A stretch of DNA of 64,000 bases from Sporobacter sp038405045 (GCA_038405045.1 JBBZIV010000001.1:806001-870000), one strand, 5' to 3'; positions 41,412-50,740 are shown, counted from the first letter of the stretch. Notes: a model not told the origin generated them from the letters alone. Program-made: numbers and translations.

Positions 41412-43256
41412 TTATTCTCCGTTTTCTTTTATTTCCGGGGTTTTTGTTTGCTGATGAAAGTGGTTAAACACTTTATTCGCCGCGTCCTTCGGCACGACGG
41501 CCGAAAGCGCCGCCAGATCCGCCGCTTTAATGGCTTTGAGACTCCCGAAGCTCTTTAAAAGCGCGGCGCGGCGTTTTTCGCCGATGCCGTCAATGTCGTC
41601 CAGCGCCGAGCGGGTACTGTTTTTGGAACGCCGGCTTCGATGAAATTCAATGGCAAAGCGGTGCGTCTCCTCCTGGATGGTGCCAATGAGCGCGAAGACG
41701 GCGGGATTGGTACTGATGCCGATCTCCTCCCCATCCGGCGAGACGAGCGCGCGCGTTCTATGCCGGTCATCCTTAACCATGCCGAAAACAGGAACGCGGA
41801 CGCCCGCCGAAACCAAAACGTCCAGCGCCGCTTTAGCATGGGCGGCGCCGCCGTCAATCAATAGCAGGTCCGAGAGGTTTGAAAACTTCCCGTCATCGCT
41901 TTGATACCGGGCAATGCGGCGGGAGACGACCTCCGCCATGCTGCCGTAATCGTCCTGCCCGGTTAGTGTTTTGATTTTAAATTTCCGATAATCGCGTTTG
42001 AGCGGCTTGCCCCGCACAAAAACCGTCATAGCTGCGACAATGTCGCTCGAGCCGGTGTTGGAAATATCATACGCCTCGATACGCTCGGGTAAAACGTCCA
42101 TTCGGAGCGCTTTCTGAAGCCATTCGAGTGTTTTGGACGTTTTTTCCTCATACGTTGAGGCGCGTTCGGCCTCTTCCTTGGCATTTATATTGGCTGTTTC
42201 AACAAGCCGGAGCTTGTCACCGCGCTGCGGAACGGTCAGATAAACACGATACTGCGCGCTTTCCGAGAACAGCCGCTCTAAAAGCGCGGCGTCCTCCATT
42301 TCAAACGGCAGGCAAACTGATTTCGGCACGGTACCGCGGGTGAGATAGTACTGGCGCAGGAAGGCGGACATGGCCTCCCCGTCCTCTTCAAACGGGCTGT
42401 CAAAAAGCTCGAAATCCTTGTCCAAGAGCGTCCCGCCGATATAATGCAGGACGACAAAGCACGTTTTCGCAGCGCCTCTTTCATAGCCGACGACGTCTGT
42501 ATCGGCAAACGACCCGGCGACGACAAGCTGCTTTGTTTCCAGACGGGTGACGGCGCGCAGGCGGTCACGTTTTTCGGCGGCCAGCTCAAACCGGAGGTTT
42601 TCAGCGGCCGAAGCCATCTCATCAGTCAGGCGGCGCGTCAGCTCCGACGTTTTTCCTTCAAAGATCGTGAGCGCGGCATCCACCGCCTCTTTGTATTCGG
42701 CGTTTGTAACGTCCTTCTGGCAATAGCCGCGGCAAGCCCCCATATGGTAATTGAGGCACGGGCGCTCTCGCCCGATATCACGCGGGAACTTTTTTCCGCA
42801 CGTCGGCATAAGGAGCGCTTTTTTGACGGCGTCGATGGCGCTTTTCGTCGTCCCTCGGCTGCCGTAGGGGCCGAAGTACTTCGCCCCGTCCGACTCCGGC
42901 TTTGAAACGATTGAAAAAGCCGGATAGGCACTCTTCACGTCCACACGGATAAAGGGATAGCCCTTGTCGTCGCGCAGGAGGATATTGTACTTCGGCATAT
43001 GGTGCTTGATGAGGGAGTTTTCCAGGAGCAGGGCTTCAAATTCTGACGCGGCAATGATTACGTCAAAATCAAAAATTTTTGCGATCATTGCTTCTGTTTT
43101 CGGCGCATGACCGCCGTGAAAATAGCTGCCGACCCTGTTTTTTAAGAGCTTTGCCTTGCCGACGTAAATAACGTTCCCCATTTTGTCCATCATGATGTAA
43201 ACGCCCGGTTTTAAAGGCAAACCGAGCGCTTTGGCGCGCAGTTCTTCAAATGTCAC
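41412..43256 (-). CDS. uvrC: Excinuclease ABC subunit C
   Basis: A 614-residue nucleotide-excision-repair nuclease. The GIY-YIG domain starts with PLKPGVYIMMDKMGNVIYVG, and the UVR motif is near residues 203-238. The C-terminal RNase H-like nuclease is recognised by RIEAYDISNTGSSDIVAAMT and LLLIDGGAAHAKAAL. A helix-hairpin-helix pair ends the protein (LDDIDGIGEKRRAALLKSFG). GTG 43256 follows GAGGTGA. It is the first gene of the run with rsmD and coaD. Confidence 0.96.
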   Translation of the reverse strand: MTFEELRAKALGLPLKPGVYIMMDKMGNVIYVGKAKLLKNRVGSYFHGGHAPKTEAMIAKIFDFDVIIAASEFEALLLENSLIKHHMPKYNILLRDDKGYPFIRVDVKSAYPAFSIVSKPESDGAKYFGPYGSRGTTKSAIDAVKKALLMPTCGKKFPRDIGRERPCLNYHMGACRGYCQKDVTNAEYKEAVDAALTIFEGKTSELTRRLTDEMASAAENLRFELAAEKRDRLRAVTRLETKQLVVAGSFADTDVVGYERGAAKTCFVVLHYIGGTLLDKDFELFDSPFEEDGEAMSAFLRQYYLTRGTVPKSVCLPFEMEDAALLERLFSESAQYRVYLTVPQRGDKLRLVETANINAKEEAERASTYEEKTSKTLEWLQKALRMDVLPERIEAYDISNTGSSDIVAAMTVFVRGKPLKRDYRKFKIKTLTGQDDYGSMAEVVSRRIARYQSDDGKFSNLSDLLLIDGGAAHAKAALDVLVSAGVRVPVFGMVKDDRHRTRALVSPDGEEIGISTNPAVFALIGTIQEETHRFAIEFHRSRRSKNSTRSALDDIDGIGEKRRAALLKSFGSLKAIKAADLAALSAVVPKDAANKVFNHFHQQTKTPEIKENGE

Positions 43257-43357
43257 AAGTCGTCACCTCGCGGGCTGTCATCACTACTGTATTTAGGACA
43301 TTATGGCATATAAGAGGGCAAGGTGTAAAGGGGGCTGATAGGCGGCGGCAAAAAAGA

Positions 43358-43435
43358 GGGCAGACACATGTCTGCCCTGACGGAAGCGATGCTGTGCATT
43401 ACGGGGAACGGGCGGGTACGGAACCCCGCCCCTAC
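43358..43435 (+). repeat. Two interspersed palindromic elements (TCTGCC and CCCGCC types)
   Basis: 43358-43383 is a gggcagac/gtctgccc hairpin ending CTGACGG. 43410-43435 is gggcgggtacggaaccccgc followed by CCCTAC. Both belong to the family described in the findings. The first could also stop transcription from either side. Confidence 0.7.
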
Positions 43436-43464
43436 AGCTTATTTAGACGGGAGTGGGCTTTGAT

Positions 43465-43782
43465 TTAATGCGCTGACGCCGATACAAGAACGATGAAGAG
43501 TGTAATAGCCATTAAGACCGATAAAATGACGGCGGAATTTTTAATTGTCCGGATATTTTCCGTGTTGTAGATGGCAAGCCATGTATTCAATTCCTGCTCT
43601 GTCATGAGCGGGTATCTGTAATAAACCTTTACACCGTATGGCGTTGTATCCGTCAGGACACCCTCCGGCAAGTCCTCGTCTCTTAAGGCAGAAAACCGCT
43701 CCTGCTCCTCTTGTGATATGTATTGCCGCTGGATCAAGGCGATCCTTTCAAGATAACGATATATTTTAACATTTTTTATCAT
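43465..43782 (-). CDS. Small membrane protein of unknown function
   Basis: A 105-residue protein: a charged cytoplasmic part (residues 1-80; YLERIALIQRQYISQEEQER) and one C-terminal helix (about 83-102: AVILSVLMAITLFIVLVSA). I recognise no domain. The ATG at 43782 has a good AGGGGG site and codon use fits the neighbours, which supports a real gene. Flanked by repeat elements on both sides, it is monocistronic. Confidence 0.65.
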   Translation of the reverse strand: MIKNVKIYRYLERIALIQRQYISQEEQERFSALRDEDLPEGVLTDTTPYGVKVYYRYPLMTEQELNTWLAIYNTENIRTIKNSAVILSVLMAITLFIVLVSASAH

Positions 43783-43880
43783 AGCGGCAGCCCCCTGACG
43801 AATTAGACCATATTTTACATATTAGTACATTATATGTCATGTTTCAATAAAAATTTTCAGACACAGGGCGGTGGGGGCTT

Positions 43881-43910
43881 TGGCGCATGCAGATGGGCAT
43901 CGCCCCTACA
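43881..43910 (+). repeat. Interspersed palindromic element (ATCGCC type)
   Basis: ggcgcatgc...gcatcgcccctaca: a partly decayed member of the CCCCTAC-tail family, in the gap between the small membrane protein gene and the 3' end of thiC. Confidence 0.55.
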
Positions 43911-43945
43911 TAAACGGTGGGCGCGTGGTACTATCTGGTCGCGTT

Positions 43946-45256
43946 TTATATGACGGACTCAAATATGACGTCTTTGCCCTCCAAAATACTGTTTGTGGTT
44001 CTGATCGCACACATTTTACCGCACATCGAGCAGGAATGCTTTTCAGCGGGCGGCAATGCTTCGAAATAGCGCTTTGCTTTCTCTTGATCGATGGCGACGG
44101 CGAACATCTCTTCCCAGTCCAGACGGCGACGGGCGTCGCTCATTTTGTTATCAGCATCTCTGGCGCCGGGCAGACCGTTGGCGATATCAGCGGCATGGGC
44201 TGCAATTTTTGCCGCGACAATGCCTTCTTTGACGTCCGACAAATCCGGCAGACGCAAATGCTCCGCAGGCGTCACATAACACAGGAAATTCGCGCCGTTT
44301 GCCGCCGCGACCGCGCCGCCAATGGCCGAGGTGATATGGTCGTACCCCGGCGCGATGTCTGTCACAATCGGGCCAAGCACATAAAAGGGCGCCCCGTGGC
44401 ACAGTCTCTTCTGAACGGCCATGTTTGCAGCAATTTCATTGAGCGCCATATGCCCGGGACCCTCAACCAGAACCTGCACGTCCTTTTCCCAGGCTCGCTT
44501 CGTCAGGCTGCCGAGTTCAATGAGTTCACTGATCTGGCCGGCATCGGTGCTGTCGTCAATACATCCGGGCCTTAATGCGTCCCCCAGACTGATCGTCACG
44601 TCATATTCGCGAAGAATATCTAAAACTTCGTCGTAATGTTCATAATACGGGTTCTCGCTACCGGTCATTTCCATCCACGCGAACAGGAGTGAGCCGCCTC
44701 TGGATACGATGTTCAGCCGCCGCTGATCCCGTTTGAAGCATTCGAGCGCCCGCCTGTTGACGCCCGCATGGATCGTCATAAAATCAACGCCCTCGGCAGC
44801 ATGCGCTTCAACAATTTTTAAAAAATCTGAGGCTGTCATTTCCTTTAAATCTTTCTCCAGATAGCCGATCGCATCGTAAATCGGGACGGTTCCAACCATT
44901 GCGGCAGAACAGGCGATCAGCTCCCTGCGGAAACGATTCGTCTTGCCGTAATTGCTTAAATCCATGATCGCTTCCGCCCCAAAACTCATGGCCAGTTTTA
45001 CCTTCTCAATTTCCTTTGCGTAATCCGCGCAGTCGCCTGAAACACCAAGGTTGACATTGATTTTCGTCCTGAGTCCATCGCCGATGCCCTCGGCGCTCAG
45101 CGATTTATGACGGATATTGGCGGGAATGACGACCCTGCCGCAGGCAACAAGTCCCCTGAGCTTTTCTTCTCCGATGTTTTCCTTTTTTGCGACAACGGAC
45201 ATTTCTTTTGTGATATATCCTTTTTTCGCGGCATCCATTTGTGTTTTATAATTCAT
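43946..45256 (-). CDS. thiC: Phosphomethylpyrimidine synthase ThiC
   Basis: A 436-residue radical SAM enzyme that turns aminoimidazole ribotide into HMP-phosphate for thiamine. GRVVIPANIRHKSL, GEMT-like SLGDALRPGCIDDSTDAGQI and VQVLVEGPGHMALNEIA are present. The C-terminal cluster motif is HSCSMCGKMCAIR, with cysteines spaced as in the short clostridial form. It is controlled by a TPP riboswitch (45323-45399). No other thiamine gene adjoins. Confidence 0.96.
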   Translation of the reverse strand: MNYKTQMDAAKKGYITKEMSVVAKKENIGEEKLRGLVACGRVVIPANIRHKSLSAEGIGDGLRTKINVNLGVSGDCADYAKEIEKVKLAMSFGAEAIMDLSNYGKTNRFRRELIACSAAMVGTVPIYDAIGYLEKDLKEMTASDFLKIVEAHAAEGVDFMTIHAGVNRRALECFKRDQRRLNIVSRGGSLLFAWMEMTGSENPYYEHYDEVLDILREYDVTISLGDALRPGCIDDSTDAGQISELIELGSLTKRAWEKDVQVLVEGPGHMALNEIAANMAVQKRLCHGAPFYVLGPIVTDIAPGYDHITSAIGGAVAAANGANFLCYVTPAEHLRLPDLSDVKEGIVAAKIAAHAADIANGLPGARDADNKMSDARRRLDWEEMFAVAIDQEKAKRYFEALPPAEKHSCSMCGKMCAIRTTNSILEGKDVIFESVI

Positions 45257-45278
45257 TTCAGCTGATCCTCCAATATAA

Positions 45279-45309
45279 AAAATGCTTACCTGAATAGGTA
45301 AGCATTTTT
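45279..45309 (-). terminator. Riboswitch expression-platform terminator of thiC
   Basis: On the minus strand AAAAATGCTTACCT pairs with AGGTAAGCATTTTT around ATTC, running into T residues 10 bases before the ribosome site. It follows the TPP aptamer and should form when TPP is bound. Confidence 0.85.
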
Positions 45310-45322
45310 ATTTTCAACAATG

Positions 45323-45399
45323 TTACTCCCTACAACGGTATTAACCGACAGGTTCTAAGGGTCAGGTTTTAACCTTCTCAACTTTTCAGTCCCCCTGTA
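45323..45399 (-). promoter_or_regulatory. TPP riboswitch (THI box)
   Basis: The minus strand reads ACAGGGGGACTGAAAAGTTG, AGAAGG, then ACCCTTAGAACCTG, GGTTAATACC and GTAGGGAGT, the conserved core segments of the TPP aptamer in order. It precedes a terminator and thiC. Confidence 0.92.
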
Positions 45400-45416
45400 A
45401 ATATTAAATTTGCTTT

Positions 45417-45445
45417 ATTTTATCGTTTTGATAAGAATAAGTCAA
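45417..45445 (-). promoter_or_regulatory. Promoter of the thiC riboswitch transcript
   Basis: TTGACT (45440-45445) and TAAAAT (45417-45422) with 17 bases between, immediately upstream of the aptamer and just after the whiA stop. Confidence 0.85.
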
Positions 45446-45448
45446 CGT

Positions 45449-46351
45449 TTAATGTTTTTCCGTTGATTTTCCGGCAAGTGCCACAAGCTTGCGCAGGCGG
45501 TGGTTCAAGCAGGATTTTGTGAGCGACGAGAGCGCTGCCAGCTCCACAAGGCTCGCCTCGGGGTTCTGAAGCCGCAGTTCGGCTGTTTCACGCAGCTTGT
45601 CCGGCAAGCTGTCAAGCCCGGACGACCCAACAAGACTTTCAATCGCCTCGATCTGCGACAGCGCCGCGTCGACCGTTTTGGAGACGTTTGCCGTATCACA
45701 GTTGACACGCCTGTTAACACTGTTGCGCATGTCCTTCTCGATCTTTTGCGACATGAGCGCCATGGCGGAGACGGGCGCGCCGATCGTCGTTAAAAAATCC
45801 TCGATGGCGGCGCTCTGCTTAAAATAGGTAATAAACGTCCCGTTCCGGGAGGCCTCCTTTGGCTCAAAGCCCATTTCGAGGAGAAGGGCAAACGTCTCGC
45901 GGCTGACGTTAAAATGATCCGTCACCAGTTCGAGGTGATAACGCTTGGCGGGGTCCGTCACCGAGCCGCCCGCGAGAAATGCGCCGCGCAGAAAGCTGGG
46001 GCGGCAGCAGTCGCTTTCCAGTACGCCGAGATTAATATGATGCGCCAGCATTGTACTGCCCGTAAAGCCGTACGCTTCAAAAATCAGCCGGAGCTTGTCG
46101 GTGTCATGGATCACGAACGGGAGCTTGCCGGACTGCTCCTGCGGCGTCAAATCAAACGACAAACCGAATGCGCGGCGGAAGAGCTTTGGCAGGCGCTGGG
46201 CCAGTTCCCGGCTTTCGGTGATAAGGCGTATTTCCCGGGCTGTAAACGTGTTGCAGTATAACAACAGGCCGTAACACTCCGACAGGGCGCAGCATTTCCG
46301 GCCAATAGGATCCCGGCAGAGCTCCGCCTTCGTATCATTGGAAAACGACAT
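45449..46351 (-). CDS. whiA: Sporulation/division regulator WhiA
   Basis: A 300-residue protein: an N-terminal LAGLIDADG-like domain (SFLRGAFLAGGSVTDPAKRYHLE), and a C-terminal helix-turn-helix (LVELAALSSLTKSCLNHRLR, KLVALAGK). Known WhiA proteins bind DNA and influence division and sporulation. It closes the hprK-murB-rapZ-yvcK-whiA run. ATG 46351 follows AAGGAGG. Confidence 0.95.
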   Translation of the reverse strand: MSFSNDTKAELCRDPIGRKCCALSECYGLLLYCNTFTAREIRLITESRELAQRLPKLFRRAFGLSFDLTPQEQSGKLPFVIHDTDKLRLIFEAYGFTGSTMLAHHINLGVLESDCCRPSFLRGAFLAGGSVTDPAKRYHLELVTDHFNVSRETFALLLEMGFEPKEASRNGTFITYFKQSAAIEDFLTTIGAPVSAMALMSQKIEKDMRNSVNRRVNCDTANVSKTVDAALSQIEAIESLVGSSGLDSLPDKLRETAELRLQNPEASLVELAALSSLTKSCLNHRLRKLVALAGKSTEKH

Positions 46352-46368
46352 GACGGCCTCCTTCCCTC

Positions 46369-47391
46369 TTATAAGACCTTGCGCCCATCATAGAGGCGCG
46401 TCGGGGCTTTTGCCCTGTATATTTTCATAATTTCGTGCGCTAATAGGTCCGGGTCATGCCGGGCGAGCGCGCCGCGCCGCGCAACGAGCGGCGCTGTGTA
46501 CACCGCGACGCCGAGGCGCTCAATTTCTTCAAGATCAGCCGTTATCGGCAGCGCACCTTCTGTCTCATACCGCGCTAAAAGCAGCGGATCGGCCGGGGCA
46601 CTGTTGACGAGGCACATATCAAAAAGACCGCCAGAGGCATGGCGAAAGAGCTCTTTAATATGATCGGAGACCGTATACCCCTCCGTCTCACCGGGCTGCG
46701 TCATGATATTGGCGATGTAAAGCTTCTGTGCGCGCGATTTTTCAATGGCTTTGGCGATGCCGCCGACGAGCAGATTCGGAATGACGCTTGTGTAAAGGCT
46801 GCCGGGGCCGAGAATGATAAGGTCGGCCTCCTCAATCGCCCGGATACTCTCCGGCAGGGCGGATACAGGTGACGGGACGATCTGCACGCGCCTGATCCGG
46901 CAGTTCCGTGCCCGCTTGGCTTCAAATATTTTTGATTCCCCAAAGACGACACTGCCGTCTTCAAGCTCGGCGAACAGACGAATGTCCTCATTCGTCACCG
47001 GCAGGACACGGCCCGTGATGGCGAGTACTTCGCCCATACGCGCAACTGCCCTGTCAAACGAGGAGGATATCCCATTCATCGCGGCCAGGAGGAGATTGCC
47101 GAAGCTCTGCCCCTCCAGCGAACCGCTTTCAAAACGGTAGGCTATGAGCTTTTCCATCGTCGGCTCGATATTCGACAGCGCCAGAATGCAGTTGCGGATA
47201 TCGCCGGGCGGCGGCATACCCAATTCATCCCGCAGGACGCCCGAGCCGCCGCCGTCATCCGTCACCGTGACGATGGCCGTTATATCTGATGTATAGCGCT
47301 TAAGGCCCCGCAGCATGGTGGACAGGCCCGTGCCGCCGCCGAGGCAGGCGATTGAAGGCGCCTTGAGGCTGCGCTCAAAAATCGATTCCAT
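46369..47391 (-). CDS. yvcK: YvcK (GluM/CofD-like) cell-shape and carbon-metabolism factor
   Basis: A 340-residue CofD-fold protein. The UDP-sugar-binding start is SIACLGGGTGLSTMLRGLKR, with VTVTDDGGGSGVLRDELGMP, PPGDIRNCILALS and LIILGPGSLYTSVIPNLLV. In Bacillus it is required for growth on gluconeogenic carbon and for correct PBP1 placement. ATG 47391 follows GGGGAAG; the longer frame to 47421 lacks a site. It is placed between rapZ and whiA, as across Firmicutes. Confidence 0.94.
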   Translation of the reverse strand: MESIFERSLKAPSIACLGGGTGLSTMLRGLKRYTSDITAIVTVTDDGGGSGVLRDELGMPPPGDIRNCILALSNIEPTMEKLIAYRFESGSLEGQSFGNLLLAAMNGISSSFDRAVARMGEVLAITGRVLPVTNEDIRLFAELEDGSVVFGESKIFEAKRARNCRIRRVQIVPSPVSALPESIRAIEEADLIILGPGSLYTSVIPNLLVGGIAKAIEKSRAQKLYIANIMTQPGETEGYTVSDHIKELFRHASGGLFDMCLVNSAPADPLLLARYETEGALPITADLEEIERLGVAVYTAPLVARRGALARHDPDLLAHEIMKIYRAKAPTRLYDGRKVL

Positions 47392-47443
47392 GATGTCTTC
47401 CCCGTTTCCAAGCAAATTCACATCTTATTATATGAATCCGAGG

Positions 47444-48304
47444 TTACGACCTGTCAATGTCCCGATGGGTGGCGTCAACCGGGTAGCCCTTCTCGCCGAG
47501 TCTGGCGCAGAGCGCCTGCGTAAGCGCGACGGAGCGGTGTCGCCCGCCCGTACAGCCGATGCAAACAACAAGGTTGCGCCGCCCCTCGTCAATATAGGCC
47601 GGAAGGAGAAACTCCAGAAGGTCTGTGAGCTTGTCAAAGAAAATTTGCGTCTGCTCAAAATCAAAAATATAGTCCCGCACCGGCGTGTCGAGCCCCGTCA
47701 GACTCCGCAGGGCTTCGATATAAAACGGGTTGGGCAGAAAACGGACGTCAAAAACGAGGTCGGATTCAATCGGGATGCCGTATTTGTAGCCGAAGGAGAC
47801 GAGACTGACATTTAAAGGCTTATCCGCGTTATTCTTGTTGAAAATTGAAAACAGACGGCGTTGCAGACGCCCGAGCGTCAAATCGGTCGTATCAATGATA
47901 ATATCGGCCTCATTGCGGACGGGGGTCATGATTTCGATTTCCCGGCGGACGGCTTTTTCAAGATCGCAGCCGTCGGGGTCAAGCGGATGGCGGCGGCGTG
48001 TCTCTTTATACCGTTTGACGATCGTGTAAAGACTGGCCTCGACAAACAGGATGCGGTGGCCGCAGCCCATCTGGCCCATTTCCTCCAGAGCGACAAACAG
48101 CTCGTTTAAATTCTCAATGGCGCGCACGTCTGTAACGAGCGCCACGCGCTCATACCGACCGCGCGTTGCCAGACACAGCTCGGCAAATTTCGGCATGAGG
48201 GCGACGGGCATATTGTCCACACAGTAAAAATCCATGTCCTCCAAAACGGCGGCAACGCGGCTTTTCCCGCCGCCGGAGAGCCCGGAAATAATAAGAATTT
48301 CCAT
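47444..48304 (-). CDS. rapZ: RNase adapter/nucleotide-binding protein RapZ (YvcJ)
   Basis: A 286-residue P-loop protein. Walker A: IISGLSGGGKSRVAAVLEDM; also FYCVDNMPVALMPKFAEL, VTDVRAIEN and the C-terminal VCIGCTGGRHRSVALTQAL. In enterobacteria RapZ controls GlmS through small RNAs and binds a wall-sugar precursor; in Firmicutes the target is less clear. Of two adjacent ATGs, the second (48304) is better spaced from AAAGG. Confidence 0.93.
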   Translation of the reverse strand: MEILIISGLSGGGKSRVAAVLEDMDFYCVDNMPVALMPKFAELCLATRGRYERVALVTDVRAIENLNELFVALEEMGQMGCGHRILFVEASLYTIVKRYKETRRRHPLDPDGCDLEKAVRREIEIMTPVRNEADIIIDTTDLTLGRLQRRLFSIFNKNNADKPLNVSLVSFGYKYGIPIESDLVFDVRFLPNPFYIEALRSLTGLDTPVRDYIFDFEQTQIFFDKLTDLLEFLLPAYIDEGRRNLVVCIGCTGGRHRSVALTQALCARLGEKGYPVDATHRDIDRS

Positions 48305-48325
48305 CATTCACCTTTATCTTTCTGT

Positions 48326-49249
48326 TTACCGGCCAGACTGCCGGATAATCTTGACCTCCGGCTCCAGCGCGATGCCAAAACGTATTTGGACCGTTTCCTG
48401 CACATGCGACATGACGGCGAGTACGTCCTCAAACGTTGCCCCGCCGCGGTTCACAACAAACCCGGCATGCTTTTCCGAAACCATAGCCCCGCCGACGGCG
48501 TACCCCTTGAGCCCGGCCTCATCGATGAGCGCGGCGGCGTAACCGATTTGCGGACGCTTAAAGGTGCTGCCCGCGCTGGGGCTCGTGAGGGGCTGGCTTT
48601 GACGGCGCTTCCCCGCTAATTCGTCCATGCGGGCCCGGATTTCCCCGGCGTCGCCGTGCCGGAGCGCAAGTGTTGACGATAAGATCACATCACCCGTGTC
48701 AGAAAAGCGGCTGTGCCGGTAGGAAAAGTTCTGCGCCGTGCCGGATACCGTGGTGACGGCCCCGTCCGGTGATAGGGCGGCGGTTTCCGTGACGACGTCT
48801 TTCATCTCGCCGCCGTAAGCACCGGCGTTCATGGAGACGGCGCCCCCCAACGTCCCCGGGATGCCATGGGCAAATTCAAGGCCTGAAAGGCCGCGCGCCT
48901 CGGCAAAGACGGCCAGGGAGGACAGCAGCACGCCGCACGCGGCCGTTATGACCGTCTCCCCCGTCTGCTCTATGGCGGCAAGGCCGGTTGTTTTGATAAC
49001 GACAAGATCCATGTCACCGTCATCAACGAGCAGGTTCGTCCCGTTGCCGATGACGAGCGACTCCGCCCCGCTGTCTTTTAAAAGGGTGACGAGCGCCGTC
49101 AGCTCCGCTGTTGTTTTCGGAAAAAACATGGCGGCGACGCGGCCGCCGATTTTAAACGACGTGTGGTTTTTCATCGGTTCAAGGTGGCGGCATGCAAGGC
49201 CCGGGAGCCTTTCAAGCGCCAATGCGACGGCGTCGGAAGTCAGATTCAT
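48326..49249 (-). CDS. murB: UDP-N-acetylenolpyruvoylglucosamine reductase
   Basis: A 307-residue FAD enzyme for the second step of peptidoglycan precursor synthesis. Motifs: KNHTSFKIGGRVAAMFFP, ESLVIGNGTNLLV, GLEFAHGIPGTLGGAVSMNA, FSYRHSRF (type II MurB tyrosine) and SPSAGSTFKRPQIGYAAALI. It has normal length and sits between hprK and rapZ. Confidence 0.96.
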   Translation of the reverse strand: MNLTSDAVALALERLPGLACRHLEPMKNHTSFKIGGRVAAMFFPKTTAELTALVTLLKDSGAESLVIGNGTNLLVDDGDMDLVVIKTTGLAAIEQTGETVITAACGVLLSSLAVFAEARGLSGLEFAHGIPGTLGGAVSMNAGAYGGEMKDVVTETAALSPDGAVTTVSGTAQNFSYRHSRFSDTGDVILSSTLALRHGDAGEIRARMDELAGKRRQSQPLTSPSAGSTFKRPQIGYAAALIDEAGLKGYAVGGAMVSEKHAGFVVNRGGATFEDVLAVMSHVQETVQIRFGIALEPEVKIIRQSGR

Positions 49250-49289
49250 ACAAAGCCCCTATCTGTTCGGATGACGCACAAAAGCGCGT

Positions 49290-50228
49290 TTAAGAAAGCT
49301 TCTCGTCAAAATGCTTATTGATCTGGCGCGTGAATTCCTGCGCCGCGTTATACCCCATGAACTTCTGGCGCTGGTTCATGGCCGCCACTTCCAAAATGAT
49401 GGCGAGATTACGGCCGGGCTTCACGGGAATCGTCACCGACGGGACGTCGACACCCAGTATAGACATTGTCTGTTCGCTGATGCCGAGGCGGTCGTACAGC
49501 ATGCCCTCACGCCACGGCTCCAGATTGACGACGAGGTGGATATTCTGCCGCTCTTTAACGGCGCCGACGCCAAAAATCTGGCGCACGTCGATAACGCCGA
49601 TACCGCGCAGCTCCACATAGTGGCGGATGAGCTCCGGCGCCGTGCCCTGAAGCTGATTATGGTCAACCGCTTTGATTTCGACGGCGTCGTCGGCAATGAG
49701 CCGGTGGCCGCGCTTTAACAGCTCGATGGCCGCTTCGCTTTTGCCGACGCCGCTTTCGCCCATGAGCAAAATCCCCAGCCCATAGACTTCAACGAGAACG
49801 CCGTGGCGCGTGACGCGCGGCGCGAGCGCTTTTTTAATCAGCCAGAGCAGCTCTGATAAAACGCCGGACGTATTCAGGCTTGTTGAGAGGAGCGTAACAT
49901 CGTATTTGGCGGCGGCTTCAATAAACTCCGGCAGGATTTCCGCGTCGTGGCAGATGATGAGCGCCGGCATTTTTTTTGACAGAAAGAAATCGATCTTATC
50001 GCGCCGCTCGTCATCCGGGAATTTGGTGAGAAAAGCCGTTTCCATCCGGCCGACAAGCTGAATGCGCGTCGGGTCAAAATAGTCGTAAAAACCGGCCAGC
50101 TGCAGGCCGGGGCGGTGAACATCCCCCGTTGTGACCTTGACCTGGTCATAGTCCGACGACGGACTGACAACCGTGAGCTTCAGTTCGTCGGCCAGCGTTT
50201 TAAGATTGATGGTGTATTCCCGTTCCAT
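49290..50228 (-). CDS. hprK: HPr kinase/phosphorylase
   Basis: A 312-residue bifunctional enzyme that phosphorylates Ser46 of HPr and so controls carbon catabolite repression. The N-domain begins INLKTLADELKLTVVSP; the kinase domain has the P-loop LLMGESGVGKSEAAIELLKR (about 154-173), HRLIADDAVEIKA and the signature RGIGVIDVRQIFGVGAVKE. The long open frame extends to 50732, but GGAGG lies 5 bases before ATG 50228 and a promoter lies at 50286-50314, so the extension is non-coding. HPr itself is not in the window. Confidence 0.96.
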   Translation of the reverse strand: MEREYTINLKTLADELKLTVVSPSSDYDQVKVTTGDVHRPGLQLAGFYDYFDPTRIQLVGRMETAFLTKFPDDERRDKIDFFLSKKMPALIICHDAEILPEFIEAAAKYDVTLLSTSLNTSGVLSELLWLIKKALAPRVTRHGVLVEVYGLGILLMGESGVGKSEAAIELLKRGHRLIADDAVEIKAVDHNQLQGTAPELIRHYVELRGIGVIDVRQIFGVGAVKERQNIHLVVNLEPWREGMLYDRLGISEQTMSILGVDVPSVTIPVKPGRNLAIILEVAAMNQRQKFMGYNAAQEFTRQINKHFDEKLS

Positions 50229-50285
50229 GAGACCCTCCGGCGCGGGAATATCCCGGCCATTTCTTGATCGCTTAAATTCCATTAA

Positions 50286-50314
50286 ATTGTATACAACTCC
50301 GCCCTTATTTGCAA
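50286..50314 (-). promoter_or_regulatory. Promoter of the hprK-murB-rapZ-yvcK-whiA operon
   Basis: TTGCAA (50309-50314) and TACAAT (50286-50291) 17 bases apart on the minus strand, about 58 bp upstream of hprK. Confidence 0.75.
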
Positions 50315-50429
50315 GGATTTTCTGCCCTTGTGCCGTGGCCGCGTCACGCCGAAATGTGCTTATTCGCCAACATTGAGCGCCCAGTGCGGGGATTTCGCGC
50401 GGATTTTGTGATTTCCTTTGAATAAATAC

Positions 50430-50461
50430 TTGCATTTTTTTGCATTGTCTGTTAGTATAAT
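50430..50461 (+). promoter_or_regulatory. Promoter of rpmB
   Basis: A TATAAT at 50456-50461 is preceded by TTGCAT at 50430-50435 (20-bp spacer) and again at 50440-50445; the spacing is not ideal for either, but the AT-rich context and lack of alternatives make this the likely start region. Confidence 0.5.
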
Positions 50462-50507
50462 AACCGCTGTTTACAAATTCCAAATGGCACGCAAGGAGGT
50501 GCTTAGA

Positions 50508-50696
50508 ATGGCTAAGTGTGAATTTTGTGACAAGGGCGTTTCCTTCGGAATCCGTGTGAGCCACTCGCACAGACGCTCGAACAGAACTTGGAAACCGAAC
50601 GTCAAAAGAGTGTCGGCAGTTGTTAACGGAACCCCGCGTCATGTTTACGTTTGTACCCGATGCCTCCGCAGCGGCAAGGTTACGCGTGCAGTGTAA
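50508..50696 (+). CDS. rpmB: 50S ribosomal protein L28 (zinc-binding form)
   Basis: A 62-residue ribosomal protein with the L28 core FGIRVSHSHRRSNRTWKPNV, flanked by CEFC and CTRC, the four-cysteine zinc-binding (C+) form. Bacteria often switch to a cysteine-free copy under zinc shortage; no such copy is here. ATG 50508 follows AAGGAGG. It is monocistronic with its own terminator. Confidence 0.97.
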   Translation: MAKCEFCDKGVSFGIRVSHSHRRSNRTWKPNVKRVSAVVNGTPRHVYVCTRCLRSGKVTRAV

Positions 50697-50705
50697 ATAA
50701 ACCCG

Positions 50706-50740
50706 CATGCTCACAGCAGCCGCTGTGAGCATGATTTTTT
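50706..50740 (+). terminator. Terminator of rpmB
   Basis: catgctcacagc and gctgtgagcatg pair around agcc, followed by six T. Confidence 0.92.

Noticed and set aside
43871..44575. 234-residue plus-strand ORF
   Set aside because: It is the antisense shadow of thiC, with no ribosome site.
49290..50732. 480-residue open frame as full hprK
   Set aside because: The extra 168 N-terminal residues have no HprK homology, contain the operon promoter and overlap rpmB on the other strand; ATG 50228 has the ribosome site.
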